A stretch of DNA of 32,391 bases from an uncultured Clostridia bacterium (GTDB taxonomy: Bacteria > Bacillota > Clostridia > Oscillospirales > Ruminococcaceae): positions 1-32,391 of the forward strand of contig CAMOKN010000219.1 of the NCBI GenBank assembly GCA_946617595.1, written 5' to 3'. Shown in pieces: positions 7,153 to 15,083 of the stretch (position 1 is its first letter; every line of letters starts with the position of its first letter). The position numbers were made by a program, and so were the translations under genes. The notes beneath the pieces are model-generated. The model ran no database searches and was not told where the DNA came from. It saw only the letters and a list, made by a program, of their open reading frames with translations.

Positions 7153-8316
7153 TTATAGTGCAAGGCTTTCAAGTTTCGGGACGAGTTCAAGAATGTGATC
7201 TCTGCAAACATCTGCGAGAGCCTTTCTTCGTACCTGACTGTCTCTTGTCAGGCTGTTGTATATACGGACGCAGCCGATGAGCTGTGCTTTTCGTGTTGCT
7301 TCTGTGATCTCTTCTTCGGTCCTGCCTTCAAGGTATCTGTGGATCGACATATCCCATATATGTATGGCTCTTTCGTAAGGTATTCCGAGAAATTCCATGG
7401 CATTATCGTGATCGGGCTCGGTATATTGGCAGTAAGTATTGAAGATGCCGGCAAATTCAAGGATAGGATCACCTGCGGAGAGCGTGTCCATATCTATAAG
7501 AAGAAGTTCTCCGTTCTGTATCATGATATTCTTTATCTGAAGATCTCCGTGGATCATATTGTCTGTATCCGGAAGACCTGCGATAAGACGCTGAAGTTTT
7601 TCGTTGATCTCAGGCGGAAAACTGTTTTCAATATTTTTTGCGTTCTCCATTATCTGATCTTTCATATAAGGCAGATCTCCGTGTTTTACGGAAGTTGAAT
7701 GTATCTGCTTCATCAGACCGACAGTTTTTTCGATCATCTCATCTGTTCTTGAAGGTTCTTCTATCATCACCTGCGCGAAGGATTCCGCGTCCAGCAGCTC
7801 GAATACAGATCCGAACTGATCTCCGACTTTTACGATATCATAAGGTATCGCGGTCGGCAGTCCGAGTACGAAAGCGCGCTTTGCAAGCTCACGTTCACGG
7901 TTTATATCCGATACATCGGTCCCTTTCTTGTAAACTTTCACCACAGTGTCCGGCGCTATGCGGAACACTTCACCTACAGCACCTCTTCCGAGTACTTCGC
8001 AGCCTTCGACAGATATAGTGCGGTACGCCCTTTCGATATCAAACAGTTCAACGAACCCTGTTATTGCGAATATTTCATATATTTCAAGTCTTGCACCTAT
8101 GATCTTAAGGTTTTTATAAGTCCTGCTGAGACGCATTATCACACGAAGTCCTGCGCTTGAGATATAAGTGAGTCCTTCTATGTCTATTATTACTTTATTG
8201 ATCTCTTTTCCTTCGATAATGCTGTTGATCTCTGATTCTGTACTTGCAGAGCTGTTGCTGTCAAGGCGTCCTGTCAGAAAAAGGGTGATAGTATTATCTG
8301 TATATGTGGATCTCAT
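7153..8316 (-). CDS. STAS domain fused to an aminoglycoside-phosphotransferase-like kinase
   Basis: A 387-residue two-domain protein. Residues 1 to about 100 are a STAS (SpoIIAA-like) domain with GRLDSNSSA and the phosphoserine-site region YISSAGLRV. Residues of about 105-385 form an APH/choline-kinase-type domain: VLGRGAVGEVFRI (ATP loop), VVKVYK (ATP-binding lysine), MIHGDLQIKNIMI (catalytic HGDxxxxN) and LLIDMDTLSAGDP (metal-binding Asp). The kinase half resembles the TIGR02172 family. STAS domains respond to serine phosphorylation, so the fusion may couple a small-molecule or protein kinase to a partner-switching signal; that is inference. GGAGGAG precedes the start and a consensus promoter lies upstream. 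Another STAS gene is at 30089. Confidence 0.85.
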   Translation of the reverse strand: MRSTYTDNTITLFLTGRLDSNSSASTESEINSIIEGKEINKVIIDIEGLTYISSAGLRVIMRLSRTYKNLKIIGARLEIYEIFAITGFVELFDIERAYRTISVEGCEVLGRGAVGEVFRIAPDTVVKVYKKGTDVSDINRERELAKRAFVLGLPTAIPYDIVKVGDQFGSVFELLDAESFAQVMIEEPSRTDEMIEKTVGLMKQIHSTSVKHGDLPYMKDQIMENAKNIENSFPPEINEKLQRLIAGLPDTDNMIHGDLQIKNIMIQNGELLLIDMDTLSAGDPILEFAGIFNTYCQYTEPDHDNAMEFLGIPYERAIHIWDMSIHRYLEGRTEEEITEATRKAQLIGCVRIYNSLTRDSQVRRKALADVCRDHILELVPKLESLAL

Positions 8317-8352
8317 TTTTCTCCTCCATGTATTCCACAGTATTACAGTATT

Positions 8353-8381
8353 ATTATATCACAAACAAATAATAATGTCAA
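8353..8381 (-). promoter_or_regulatory. Sigma-A promoter for the STAS-kinase gene
   Basis: On the minus strand TTGACA (8381-8376) and TATAAT (8358-8353) are separated by 17 bases, giving a short leader of about 30 bases before the start codon. Confidence 0.85.
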
Positions 8382-8395
8382 ATAAAATCGAAATG

Positions 8396-8427
8396 AAAAA
8401 GCCTTCCCCGTATTATACGGGGAAAGC
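8396..8427 (-). terminator. Terminator of the preA-like gene
   Basis: On the minus strand GCTTTCCCCGTAT pairs with ATACGGGGAAGGC around one base and is followed by TTTTTC. It lies 25 bases past the stop of the PreA-like gene and just upstream of the next promoter. Confidence 0.85.
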
Positions 8428-8451
8428 ATGTAAATTTACTGCTGAGTGTCA

Positions 8452-9963
8452 TCAGGATTTTTTCTTGCTTCTGTCTATTCTTTTGTTGAGTGTTCCTATA
8501 GCTCTTTCCGGACAGACAAGAACACACAGATGACAGCCTACGCATTTGCTGCCGTTAAGCACGGGCTTTCCGTCATCTCCCTGCCTTATGGCACTGTGAC
8601 CTCCGTCGCTGCATGATATTGCGCATCTGCCGCAGCCGATACACTTACTGTGGTCAAATTTAGGAAACAGCACGGTGTCACGTTCGAGAACATCGGTCGT
8701 GTCGCTTACTGAATCAGCCGCAAGACCGACGATATCCTTAACGCTGTCGTATCCTTTTTCGGCAAGATAATAATTCAGTCCTGATGTGAGATCATCTATT
8801 ATGCGATACCCGTACTGCATTACCGCGGTGGTTATCTGAACTGAGCCGGAACCGAGAAGAATGAATTCCAGCGCATCCTGCCATGTTTCGATACCGCCCA
8901 TTCCGCTTATATGCATTCCCGACAGATTCTTATCTCGTGCAAGCTCGGCTATGAACCGCAGAGCAATAGGCTTCACAGCATTTCCGCTGTATCCGCCCAG
9001 TGCGGACTGCCCGTGTACTGACGGAGCAGCAACCAATGTGTGGGGATTAACTCCCGTGATGCTCTTGATCGTGTTTATAGCGGCGATTCCGTCCGCGCCT
9101 CCGCGCATTGCAGCTTCGCCGGCGGGTATCACAGAAGCAACATTCGGCGTGAGTTTTGCGAGTACGGGGATATTGCAGCCGCGCTTTGCTGCCCGTGTAA
9201 GCTGTTCGACCAGCTCAGGTATCTGCCCGATGTCCGAGCCAAGGCCGTCTTCTGCCATATTAGGACATGAGAAGTTAAGTTCCACCGCATCGGCACCGTT
9301 TTCTTCGCACATACCTGAAAGCTCTTCCCATTCAGCCTCATTTCTTCCCATGATCGAAGCAAGAATGAACTTTGACGGATAGTTCTGCTTAAGTCTGCGG
9401 AATATCTCCATATTTTCTGCAACGCTGTGATCTGACAGCTGCTCGATGTTCTTGAAACCGATAATCTCGCCGCTGCTCCCTTTTATTGCTGAAAAACGAG
9501 GTGATGCCTCATGTATGTCGAATGCGCATATAGTCTTGAATGCGGCACCTGCCCAACCTGCCTCAAATGCTCTTGCGCACATATCGTATGTACTTGCGAC
9601 AACCGATGAAGACAGCAGAAACGGGTTTTCAAGCGGTATGCCGCAAAGCTCTGCCCTGAGTCTGTTATTATCAGCCGGCGCGGCTATTTCTGTACTGGGT
9701 CTTACTTCGTCGTACAGACGTGAGATCAGCTCTTTTATCGGCACCTTTCCGGGTCTGACACAGGCTTTCTCACACGGAGCCGTACATCCGATGCAGGGAT
9801 TCTCCTGCGGCAGCTTTGCGGCAGTGCATCGGCTGTTGTCGAACCATATCCCTCTGAGCGCCTTTGCCGGTATTCCGGCAGGACAGCTGCTTTCACAGCG
9901 TGCATTTCCGCAGAGTACGCAGTTCACTGCTTCCGAACGATATATTTTCTTTTCAAATGTCAT
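8452..9963 (-). CDS. preA: PreA-like dihydropyrimidine/dihydroorotate dehydrogenase with extra N-terminal iron-sulfur region
   Basis: A 503-residue cytoplasmic flavo-iron-sulfur protein. Residues 1 to about 95 hold Cys clusters (CVLCGNARCESSC, CIGCTAPCEKAC) like the ferredoxin-like N-terminus of PreT or dihydropyrimidine dehydrogenase. Residues of about 100-400 form a DHODH-type FMN barrel (NPFLLSSSVVAST, ELNFSCPN, HISGMGGI). The C-terminus has two 4Fe-4S motifs (CIGCGRCAISC, CVGCHLCVLVC). PreA normally works with the NAD- and FAD-binding PreT to reduce uracil and thymine; no PreT is in the window, so the electron donor is unknown. The tracked GTG start lies inside AGAGGTGATC, which is the ribosome binding site for ATG 9963. 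The gene has its own promoter and terminator. Confidence 0.85.
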   Translation of the reverse strand: MTFEKKIYRSEAVNCVLCGNARCESSCPAGIPAKALRGIWFDNSRCTAAKLPQENPCIGCTAPCEKACVRPGKVPIKELISRLYDEVRPSTEIAAPADNNRLRAELCGIPLENPFLLSSSVVASTYDMCARAFEAGWAGAAFKTICAFDIHEASPRFSAIKGSSGEIIGFKNIEQLSDHSVAENMEIFRRLKQNYPSKFILASIMGRNEAEWEELSGMCEENGADAVELNFSCPNMAEDGLGSDIGQIPELVEQLTRAAKRGCNIPVLAKLTPNVASVIPAGEAAMRGGADGIAAINTIKSITGVNPHTLVAAPSVHGQSALGGYSGNAVKPIALRFIAELARDKNLSGMHISGMGGIETWQDALEFILLGSGSVQITTAVMQYGYRIIDDLTSGLNYYLAEKGYDSVKDIVGLAADSVSDTTDVLERDTVLFPKFDHSKCIGCGRCAISCSDGGHSAIRQGDDGKPVLNGSKCVGCHLCVLVCPERAIGTLNKRIDRSKKKS

Positions 9964-10013
9964 ACAGATCACCTCTTTATCGGTTTCACGTATTGCTTGC
10001 TTCTTTTTTTATT

Positions 10014-10042
10014 ATTATACACTATTTTTGATGATTTGTCTT
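10014..10042 (-). promoter_or_regulatory. Sigma-A promoter for the preA-like gene
   Basis: On the minus strand TATAAT (10019-10014) is preceded after 17 bases by AAGACA (10042-10037), a 4/6 match to the -35 box. The start codon is about 50 bases downstream. Confidence 0.65.
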
Positions 10043-10227
10043 TACCTAATCCGCAAGATCATAAAAAAACGTTTACTTGCACAAAAATGAACATCATGTT
10101 ATAGACATTTTGCCCACTGCGGTATTGCCGCAATGCCCTTATAGGTATATATGAATATCATGGATTTCACTTTATGTGAATAATGTCCAAAAAACAGCGT
10201 GAAAATCAGACATATCTGAAAAAACTA

Positions 10228-10256
10228 TTGACATATCATAGGATATCTGATAAAAT
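10228..10256 (+). promoter_or_regulatory. Main promoter of the surface-glycan operon, with repeated motifs
   Basis: TTGACA (10228-10233) and TAAAAT (10251-10256) have a 17-base spacer. ATATCTGA occurs twice (10212-10219 and 10243-10250), and GACATATC occurs twice, 21 bases apart (10209 and 10230), overlapping the -35 box. The spacer also holds TATCA...TGATA. This spacing fits a regulator site. It is the only clear promoter I see for the 17-kb operon. Confidence 0.75.
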
Positions 10257-10304
10257 AAAATAATATGGGTATCTATGTCTAAATCAGGATAATATGGTAT
10301 TTAC

Positions 10305-10356
10305 GCATATTGCAATATGCCGGAATATGCTCAGCCGCATTCTCACGAACGGCTGA
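10305..10356 (+). promoter_or_regulatory. Leader dyads of the glycan operon
   Basis: GCATATTGCAATATGC (10305-10320) is a perfect 16-base palindrome. TCAGCCG (10331-10337) and CGGCTGA (10350-10356) form a 7-bp stem with a 12-base loop. Both lie in the roughly 125-base untranslated leader, before the ribosome binding site. They could be an operator or an RNA element acting on elongation. The second hairpin has only a weak ATTATT tail and is not a convincing terminator. Confidence 0.45.
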
Positions 10357-10388
10357 ATTATTGCAAAGAAATAAAAGAAGGAACGACA

Positions 10389-11036
10389 ATGAAGAAAATC
10401 GTTATTATATGTGCCGGGGACTTCGGGAGAGAGCTTACCTGGCTGATAGAAGGCATTAATGCCGCAGGACCTGCCTATGATATCATCGGATTTCTCGATG
10501 ATGCTCCGGATAAGATAGGTAAGACTTTCAACGGATACGAGTGTCTCGGAAAGACAGATATGCTTGCAGAACTGTCCGAAAAATATGATGTATGCGCGGT
10601 AATCGCCACACAGGACAGCCGGTTCAGAAGAAAATTCGCTGAGGAAAATCCCGGTTTCGATAAATGGGAGACTCTGATACACCCATCGGCAAATATCTCC
10701 CGTACTTCTAAGCTCGGAAAGGGCTGTATCGTATGTGCGAACTGCAATATCAGCGTTAATACGGTGATCGGCGATCACTGTCTGTTCAATCTGGGCGTTA
10801 CCATAGGACACGACTGCAATATAGGCGATTATGCGTCTGTAATGACAGGAACGGTCATATCCGGTCATGTGACGGTCAAGCCGTCCTCGTATTTCGGGAC
10901 GAACAGCACAGTCGTCCCCGGGATAAGCGTAGGTGAAAATTCAAAAATAGGAGCGGGTTCTTTAGTAGTGCGGAATGTCAGGGATAATGTGACAGTAATG
11001 GGAGTCCCCGCAAAAACAGTAAACATTGTGCAGTGA
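10389..11036 (+). CDS. NeuD/PglD-like sugar O- or N-acyltransferase (left-handed beta-helix)
   Basis: A 215-residue protein. The N-terminal half is a Rossmann-like sugar-nucleotide binding fold (KIVIICAGDFGRE, then IIGFLDDAP). The C-terminal half has imperfect hexapeptide repeats (LGKGCIVCANCNISVNTVIG, then NLGVTIGHDCNIGDY) ending in VMGVPAKTV. Relatives acetylate amino sugars (PglD) or sialic acids (NeuD) from acetyl-CoA. The tracked start at 10317 is a TTG in the leader; ATG 10389 has AGAAGGAA before it. It is the first gene of the glycan operon, directly ahead of a KAS III/carrier-protein module, so it might use a non-acetyl acyl donor. That last point is inference. Confidence 0.85.
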   Translation: MKKIVIICAGDFGRELTWLIEGINAAGPAYDIIGFLDDAPDKIGKTFNGYECLGKTDMLAELSEKYDVCAVIATQDSRFRRKFAEENPGFDKWETLIHPSANISRTSKLGKGCIVCANCNISVNTVIGDHCLFNLGVTIGHDCNIGDYASVMTGTVISGHVTVKPSSYFGTNSTVVPGISVGENSKIGAGSLVVRNVRDNVTVMGVPAKTVNIVQ

Positions 11037-11068
11037 TCTGCCGCAATGAGGTGAGGGAGTGACAGAAA

Positions 11069-12151
11069 ATGCAGATCCTGAATATCAGCGGAGTACATAT
11101 AGACGGTATTTCGGCGTGTGTGCCGGAAAACAGGATCGATAATGAAGCTTCGCTTCGTGAGATATACGGAAATGATGCAAGTCTCATCATAGGCTCTACC
11201 GGTATAAAGACAAGATATACCGCAGCCCCGGGGACCTCCTCCTCAGATCTTTGTATAGCCTGTGCCGAGGATATTCTCAATGCTTCCGGAACTTCTGCCG
11301 ATGAGATAGGCGCAGTAATATTCGTTACCTTCACTCCCGACAGGCTGATGCCGTTCAACGCTGCGATAGTGCAGGATAAACTCGGGCTCGGAAAAGAGAT
11401 CCCCGCATTCGATATATCGCTTGCCTGTTCGGGATATACTTATGGACTATATATTGCATCGACATTCGTGAAAGCCACCGGAAAGAAAGTCCTTCTTCTT
11501 GACGGAGATATACAGAGCGCATATATGAGCGGATATGACAGATCAACAGTGCCGGTAATGGCTGACGCAGGCACGGCAACGCTTCTTTCACCCTGCAAGT
11601 CTGATGCTGAGTGGAAATTCACATTCTATACGGACGGTTCCGGAAGGGACAGTCTGATGATACCGGCAGGTGGTTCAGCTGCACCGATCAAGCCGGAGGA
11701 TCTGGAATATATCCCTTCCGATGACGGGGGAAAAAGAAGAAACGCAGATATCTTCATGGACGGATTTGCGATATTCCGGTTCATAGCAAGCGATATCTCT
11801 AAGTGGCTGCTGAACTTTATGAAAGATGCAGGTGTAACGGCGGGCATGATCGACTCGTTTGTGCCGCATCAGGCTAATATGTATATGATAAAAAAGCTTT
11901 CAAAGAAGCTTGGATTCGACTGGGATAAAACATGGCGGTCGGGGGACGAGGTCGGAAATTCCGCCTCGGCAACTGTGCCGCTGACGATAGCATTTGACTG
12001 CCGCGACAGACTAATATCGGACAGGGAGAACAAAGTGCTGATCTCCGGGTTCGGCGGAGGTCTTTCGGCAGGTGCGGGGATAATAACACTTGACCCCGGC
12101 GCTTATTATCACTTCTTTCAGTATTTCGGAAAAATGCTGAAAAGAGCTTAA
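11069..12151 (+). CDS. Beta-ketoacyl-ACP synthase III-like protein
   Basis: A 360-residue thiolase-fold enzyme of the FabH type. The Cys-His-Asn triad is present: Cys120 (SLACSGYTYG), His267 (VPHQANMYMI) and Asn297 (VGNSASATVP). FabH starts fatty acids by joining an acyl-CoA to malonyl-ACP; KAS III-like relatives in secondary metabolism also link glyceryl-carrier units or form esters. A carrier-protein gene lies 18 bases after its stop and an SDR gene beyond, with no other fatty-acid genes nearby, so it is unlikely to be the housekeeping FabH. I infer that it builds a short acyl chain for decorating the glycan. GTGAGGGAG lies about 10 bases upstream of the ATG. Confidence 0.85.
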   Translation: MQILNISGVHIDGISACVPENRIDNEASLREIYGNDASLIIGSTGIKTRYTAAPGTSSSDLCIACAEDILNASGTSADEIGAVIFVTFTPDRLMPFNAAIVQDKLGLGKEIPAFDISLACSGYTYGLYIASTFVKATGKKVLLLDGDIQSAYMSGYDRSTVPVMADAGTATLLSPCKSDAEWKFTFYTDGSGRDSLMIPAGGSAAPIKPEDLEYIPSDDGGKRRNADIFMDGFAIFRFIASDISKWLLNFMKDAGVTAGMIDSFVPHQANMYMIKKLSKKLGFDWDKTWRSGDEVGNSASATVPLTIAFDCRDRLISDRENKVLISGFGGGLSAGAGIITLDPGAYYHFFQYFGKMLKRA

Positions 12152-12169
12152 ACCGGGAGGATATTTAAT

Positions 12170-12391
12170 ATGGAGCGATTTATAGATCTGGTGGCTGAGA
12201 TATTTGAAGTTGAGCCTGAGGAAGTTGCCATGGACACGGTATTTCGTGAGGAACTTCCGGATTTCAGTTCGCTTGTGGGATTTTCGCTTATAGTAATGAT
12301 GGAAGACGAATACGGTGTGAAGGTTCCGGTCGGAGAATTTCTTGAATGTAAAACGGTCGGTGATCTTTACAGAAAGTGCGTGAAAGAATAG
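12170..12391 (+). CDS. Acyl carrier protein with atypical attachment motif
   Basis: A 73-residue acidic helical protein of the phosphopantetheine carrier type. The usual (W)DSL motif reads DFSSLVGFSL, with the candidate attachment residue Ser34; the Asp before the serine is replaced by Ser. The following helix (IVMMEDEYGVKVP) is a normal carrier-protein recognition helix. GGGAGG precedes the ATG. It lies between the KAS III and SDR genes, so it may carry the substrate of both. Whether it is pantetheinylated cannot be told from the sequence. A second, canonical carrier protein follows two genes later. Confidence 0.8.
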   Translation: MERFIDLVAEIFEVEPEEVAMDTVFREELPDFSSLVGFSLIVMMEDEYGVKVPVGEFLECKTVGDLYRKCVKE

Positions 12392-12403
12392 AGTGTGGGT
12401 ATA

Positions 12404-13144
12404 ATGGAAAAAGTACTTGTCACGGGCGTATGCGGCGGTATCGGAAAATGCACTGCCGAAAAGCTGCTTGCCGGAGGTTCGGCTGTCATAGGCGCGGATA
12501 TTGAGATAAGCGAAAGCATCAGAGAGACAGCAGAAAAATATCCCGGAAAACTGTTTTTGTATCAGACAGATCTTACCGATACAGACGGGCTGGCAGAATT
12601 TGTAAAGCGCATAGTCTCCGTCCATGGTCCGGTAAGCGGATTTGTGCATTGCGCGGGATTTGACAAGATGATGCCTCTTCATCTTTCAAAGGCGCGGGAT
12701 ATCGAAGCTCTGTGGAAGATCCACGCACTTGTGCCGATGCTCATTACTGCGGCTTTAAGCAAGAAAAACAATCACACTGAAAATGCCGCTGTGGTTTTAA
12801 TAACATCGCAGTCGGCGCATGAGGGCGCAATGGGGCATTCAGCTTATGCCGCAGCGAAGGGAGCGGTCGAGGGATTCCTTGCTCCGGCTGCTGCCGAGCT
12901 TATGGAAAAGAATATCAGAATAAACGAGGTTTGTCTTGCTCCTGTTAAGACACCAATGTCGGAGAGCTGGACGAATAAGCTTACAGATGAGGGAAGAAAA
13001 AGACTTGCCGAAAGCTATCCGCTTGGGCTCGGAGAACCCGAAGACGCGGCTGAGCTTATATGCTTTCTGCTCAGCAGTGAGTCGCGCTGGATAAACGGGC
13101 AGATAATCACCGCGGACGGCGGACATTCAGTAAGAAAGGTCTGA
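12404..13144 (+). CDS. Short-chain dehydrogenase/reductase, FabG-like
   Basis: A 246-residue classical SDR. TGVCGGIG at residues 7-14 binds the nicotinamide cofactor. The catalytic set is a Ser in ITSQSAHEG, Tyr148 and Lys152 (YAAAK). The C-terminus ends INGQIITADGGHSV as in FabG-type ketoacyl-ACP reductases. In this context it most likely reduces a beta-keto or similar group on an acyl-carrier thioester made by the KAS III protein. The start is uncertain: ATG 12404, or GTG 12395 three codons earlier, which lies 3 bases after the preceding stop. The ribosome binding site is weak for both. ACP genes flank it on both sides. Confidence 0.85.
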   Translation: MEKVLVTGVCGGIGKCTAEKLLAGGSAVIGADIEISESIRETAEKYPGKLFLYQTDLTDTDGLAEFVKRIVSVHGPVSGFVHCAGFDKMMPLHLSKARDIEALWKIHALVPMLITAALSKKNNHTENAAVVLITSQSAHEGAMGHSAYAAAKGAVEGFLAPAAAELMEKNIRINEVCLAPVKTPMSESWTNKLTDEGRKRLAESYPLGLGEPEDAAELICFLLSSESRWINGQIITADGGHSVRKV

Positions 13145-13184
13145 CCGGCGCTATTTATGCGGTCCGGAAAAGAGGAGAACGCAG

Positions 13185-13400
13185 ATGAAGGAATTTTTAA
13201 AATTTGTTGCCGGAGTCATGGAGGTCGATCCCTCCGAATTGAGTGAAGATACTGCTTACGGCGAATATGAAAAATGGGATTCTCTGATGCACATACGACT
13301 TATTATGGAAACTGAAGAAAAGTATGATATCGAGATACCGATAGATGAGGTCCCCGGAATAAAAAATCTGAAGGATCTTTACAGATATACAGATAAGTGA
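13185..13400 (+). CDS. Acyl carrier protein (canonical), probable partner of the FkbH-like enzyme
   Basis: A 71-residue carrier protein with the classic WDSL motif. Ser33 is the phosphopantetheine site, followed by the recognition helix MHIRLIMETEEKYDIEIP. AGAGGAG precedes the ATG. It lies 33 bases before the FkbH-like gene; in known clusters a dedicated ACP beside FkbH receives the glyceryl group. Having two different ACPs in one module suggests separate carriers for starter and extender, or for building and transfer. Confidence 0.92.
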   Translation: MKEFLKFVAGVMEVDPSELSEDTAYGEYEKWDSLMHIRLIMETEEKYDIEIPIDEVPGIKNLKDLYRYTDK

Positions 13401-13433
13401 CGATATGGGGTTCCGGTCTGAATGGAGGGGAGT

Positions 13434-15083
13434 ATGATGCGGGTTGCTCTTCTGTCAAATGTGACTGTCGATCTGCTTGCGGGAATGCTCGGAAAAAATG
13501 CAGAAATATATGTTCCGGCAGGTTATGACACATGGCAGCGTGAGATGACAGACCGTTCTTCCGGATTATACGGATCCGGACCCGAAGCGGCGGCAGTCCT
13601 GCTGCACGCTGAGCAGTACAATAATGTGTGGAACGATGAGACAAGGGGCGGACAGCTTATCGGCGAGTGGTGCAGTGCGTTCAGGGCATTTGCTGAGACG
13701 CTTCCGGGAGTACCGCTATTTGTGTCATCTGTTGATATATGCGGAATGAAATGCTCTTACGGTGCTGAAAAGATACTTAGCGCTCATTTTGAAGATCTGC
13801 TGATACAGAAAGTGCAGGAACTTCACAGCGAGGGTCACGCGGTCTATATCCTGCCTGTCAGAGAACTGATAGCCGATATCGGGCGGAAGAATTTCTATTA
13901 CCCGAAGATGTGGTATCTCGGCTCGATGCCTTATTCGGCGAAAGCTCTTGCGGGGATATCTGAGCTTATTCTGAGATATGTTTCCGCATCGGGCGGACGG
14001 AGAAAAAAATGCATCGCTCTCGATCTTGACAATACTCTATGGGGCGGAGTCATCGGAGAAGACGGTGTAAACGGAATTCTTCTTTCGGATCACAAAGAGG
14101 GCGCAAGATTCAAGGATACACAGCGCCTTCTCAAAAAAATGAAGGAACAGGGAGTAATGCTTGCTGTGCTTTCAAAGAACAATCCCGAAGATGTCATTCC
14201 GGTCTTCGATCACCCCGATATGCTTATCAGGCGTGAAGATATAGTTGCAAGCCGCATCAATTGGGAACCAAAATATCAGAACATAAGACAGCTTGCGGAA
14301 GAACTGAACATCGGACTGGATTCGTTCGTATTCCTTGACGACGATCCTGCCGAGCGGGAGCAGATGAAGGCGGAGTGTCCCGAAGTCACGGTGGTCGAAT
14401 TTCCGCCTGATACGTCTCTTCTTCCATATGCGGTGGAGAAAGTCTATGAAGAATACTTTCTTTCTCTTGATATAACCGGAGAAGACAGCAGAAAAACAGA
14501 AATGTACATAGCAGAGAACCGGCGCAGGGCAGAACGTGAGCATTCAGCAACTCCGGAGGATTTTCTGAAAAATCTCGGAATGTCCATGGATATCCGCTTT
14601 ATGACAGCCGAAGATGAGCAAAGGACAGTACAGCTCATTAACAAGACAAATCAGTTCAACGTGACAACAAAGAGGTATTCTCAGGAGGAGATACGCAGGC
14701 TTTCGGAGCATGAAAGCTGCGATATCATCACGGTACGTATGTCGGACAAGTACGGGGATCAGGGACTGGTCGCCGTAATGATACTTGAATATGAGAGAAA
14801 TGAAGCCGTTATCGACACTTTTCTTATGTCGTGCAGAGTAATGGGCAGATGCGCTGAGCTTGAGATCATGGCGCAGGTAAGAGGAATGCTTGAGAAAAAG
14901 GGTATAGGTATCATCAAGGCTTCGTATATAAAAACAGCGAAGAATGCTCCCGTAGCTGAATTGTTTGAGAAGCTCGGATTTGACGCAGTTGATGTCTCCG
15001 CAGAACGTAAGATGTACAGGGCGGAAGTGAGCGTGCTTCCTCAGTCTTCGGGAGTATTCAAAGAGGTAAGATGCAGCTTATGA
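13434..15083 (+). CDS. FkbH-like HAD-superfamily (HAD-IIIC) protein, probable glyceryl-ACP synthase
   Basis: A 549-residue protein. The N-terminal region (1 to about 185) resembles the SGNH/GDSL-like extension of FkbH-family proteins (LLSNVTVDLLAG). A HAD domain starts at Asp197 (ALDLDNTLWGG), with the later FLDDDPAERE at about 302. The C-terminal part is the GNAT-like region typical of the family (NKTNQFNVTTKRYS, DTFLMSCRVMGR). Characterised relatives take 1,3-bisphosphoglycerate, remove phosphate and load D-glyceryl onto an ACP for methoxymalonyl or tetronate synthesis. The tracked ATG 13422 overlaps GGAGGGGAG, which is the ribosome binding site for ATG 13434 or 13437. The stop overlaps the next start as ATGA. 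Confidence 0.85.
   Translation: MMRVALLSNVTVDLLAGMLGKNAEIYVPAGYDTWQREMTDRSSGLYGSGPEAAAVLLHAEQYNNVWNDETRGGQLIGEWCSAFRAFAETLPGVPLFVSSVDICGMKCSYGAEKILSAHFEDLLIQKVQELHSEGHAVYILPVRELIADIGRKNFYYPKMWYLGSMPYSAKALAGISELILRYVSASGGRRKKCIALDLDNTLWGGVIGEDGVNGILLSDHKEGARFKDTQRLLKKMKEQGVMLAVLSKNNPEDVIPVFDHPDMLIRREDIVASRINWEPKYQNIRQLAEELNIGLDSFVFLDDDPAEREQMKAECPEVTVVEFPPDTSLLPYAVEKVYEEYFLSLDITGEDSRKTEMYIAENRRRAEREHSATPEDFLKNLGMSMDIRFMTAEDEQRTVQLINKTNQFNVTTKRYSQEEIRRLSEHESCDIITVRMSDKYGDQGLVAVMILEYERNEAVIDTFLMSCRVMGRCAELEIMAQVRGMLEKKGIGIIKASYIKTAKNAPVAELFEKLGFDAVDVSAERKMYRAEVSVLPQSSGVFKEVRCSL

Noticed and set aside
9446-10090. 214-residue plus-strand open frame
   Set aside because: Most of it is antisense to the PreA-like gene, which carries clear iron-sulfur and flavin motifs; the rest covers that gene's promoter.
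12011-12682. 223-residue minus-strand open frame
   Set aside because: It is antisense to the KAS III, ACP and SDR genes, has no recognisable motif, and the plus-strand genes have full catalytic motifs.
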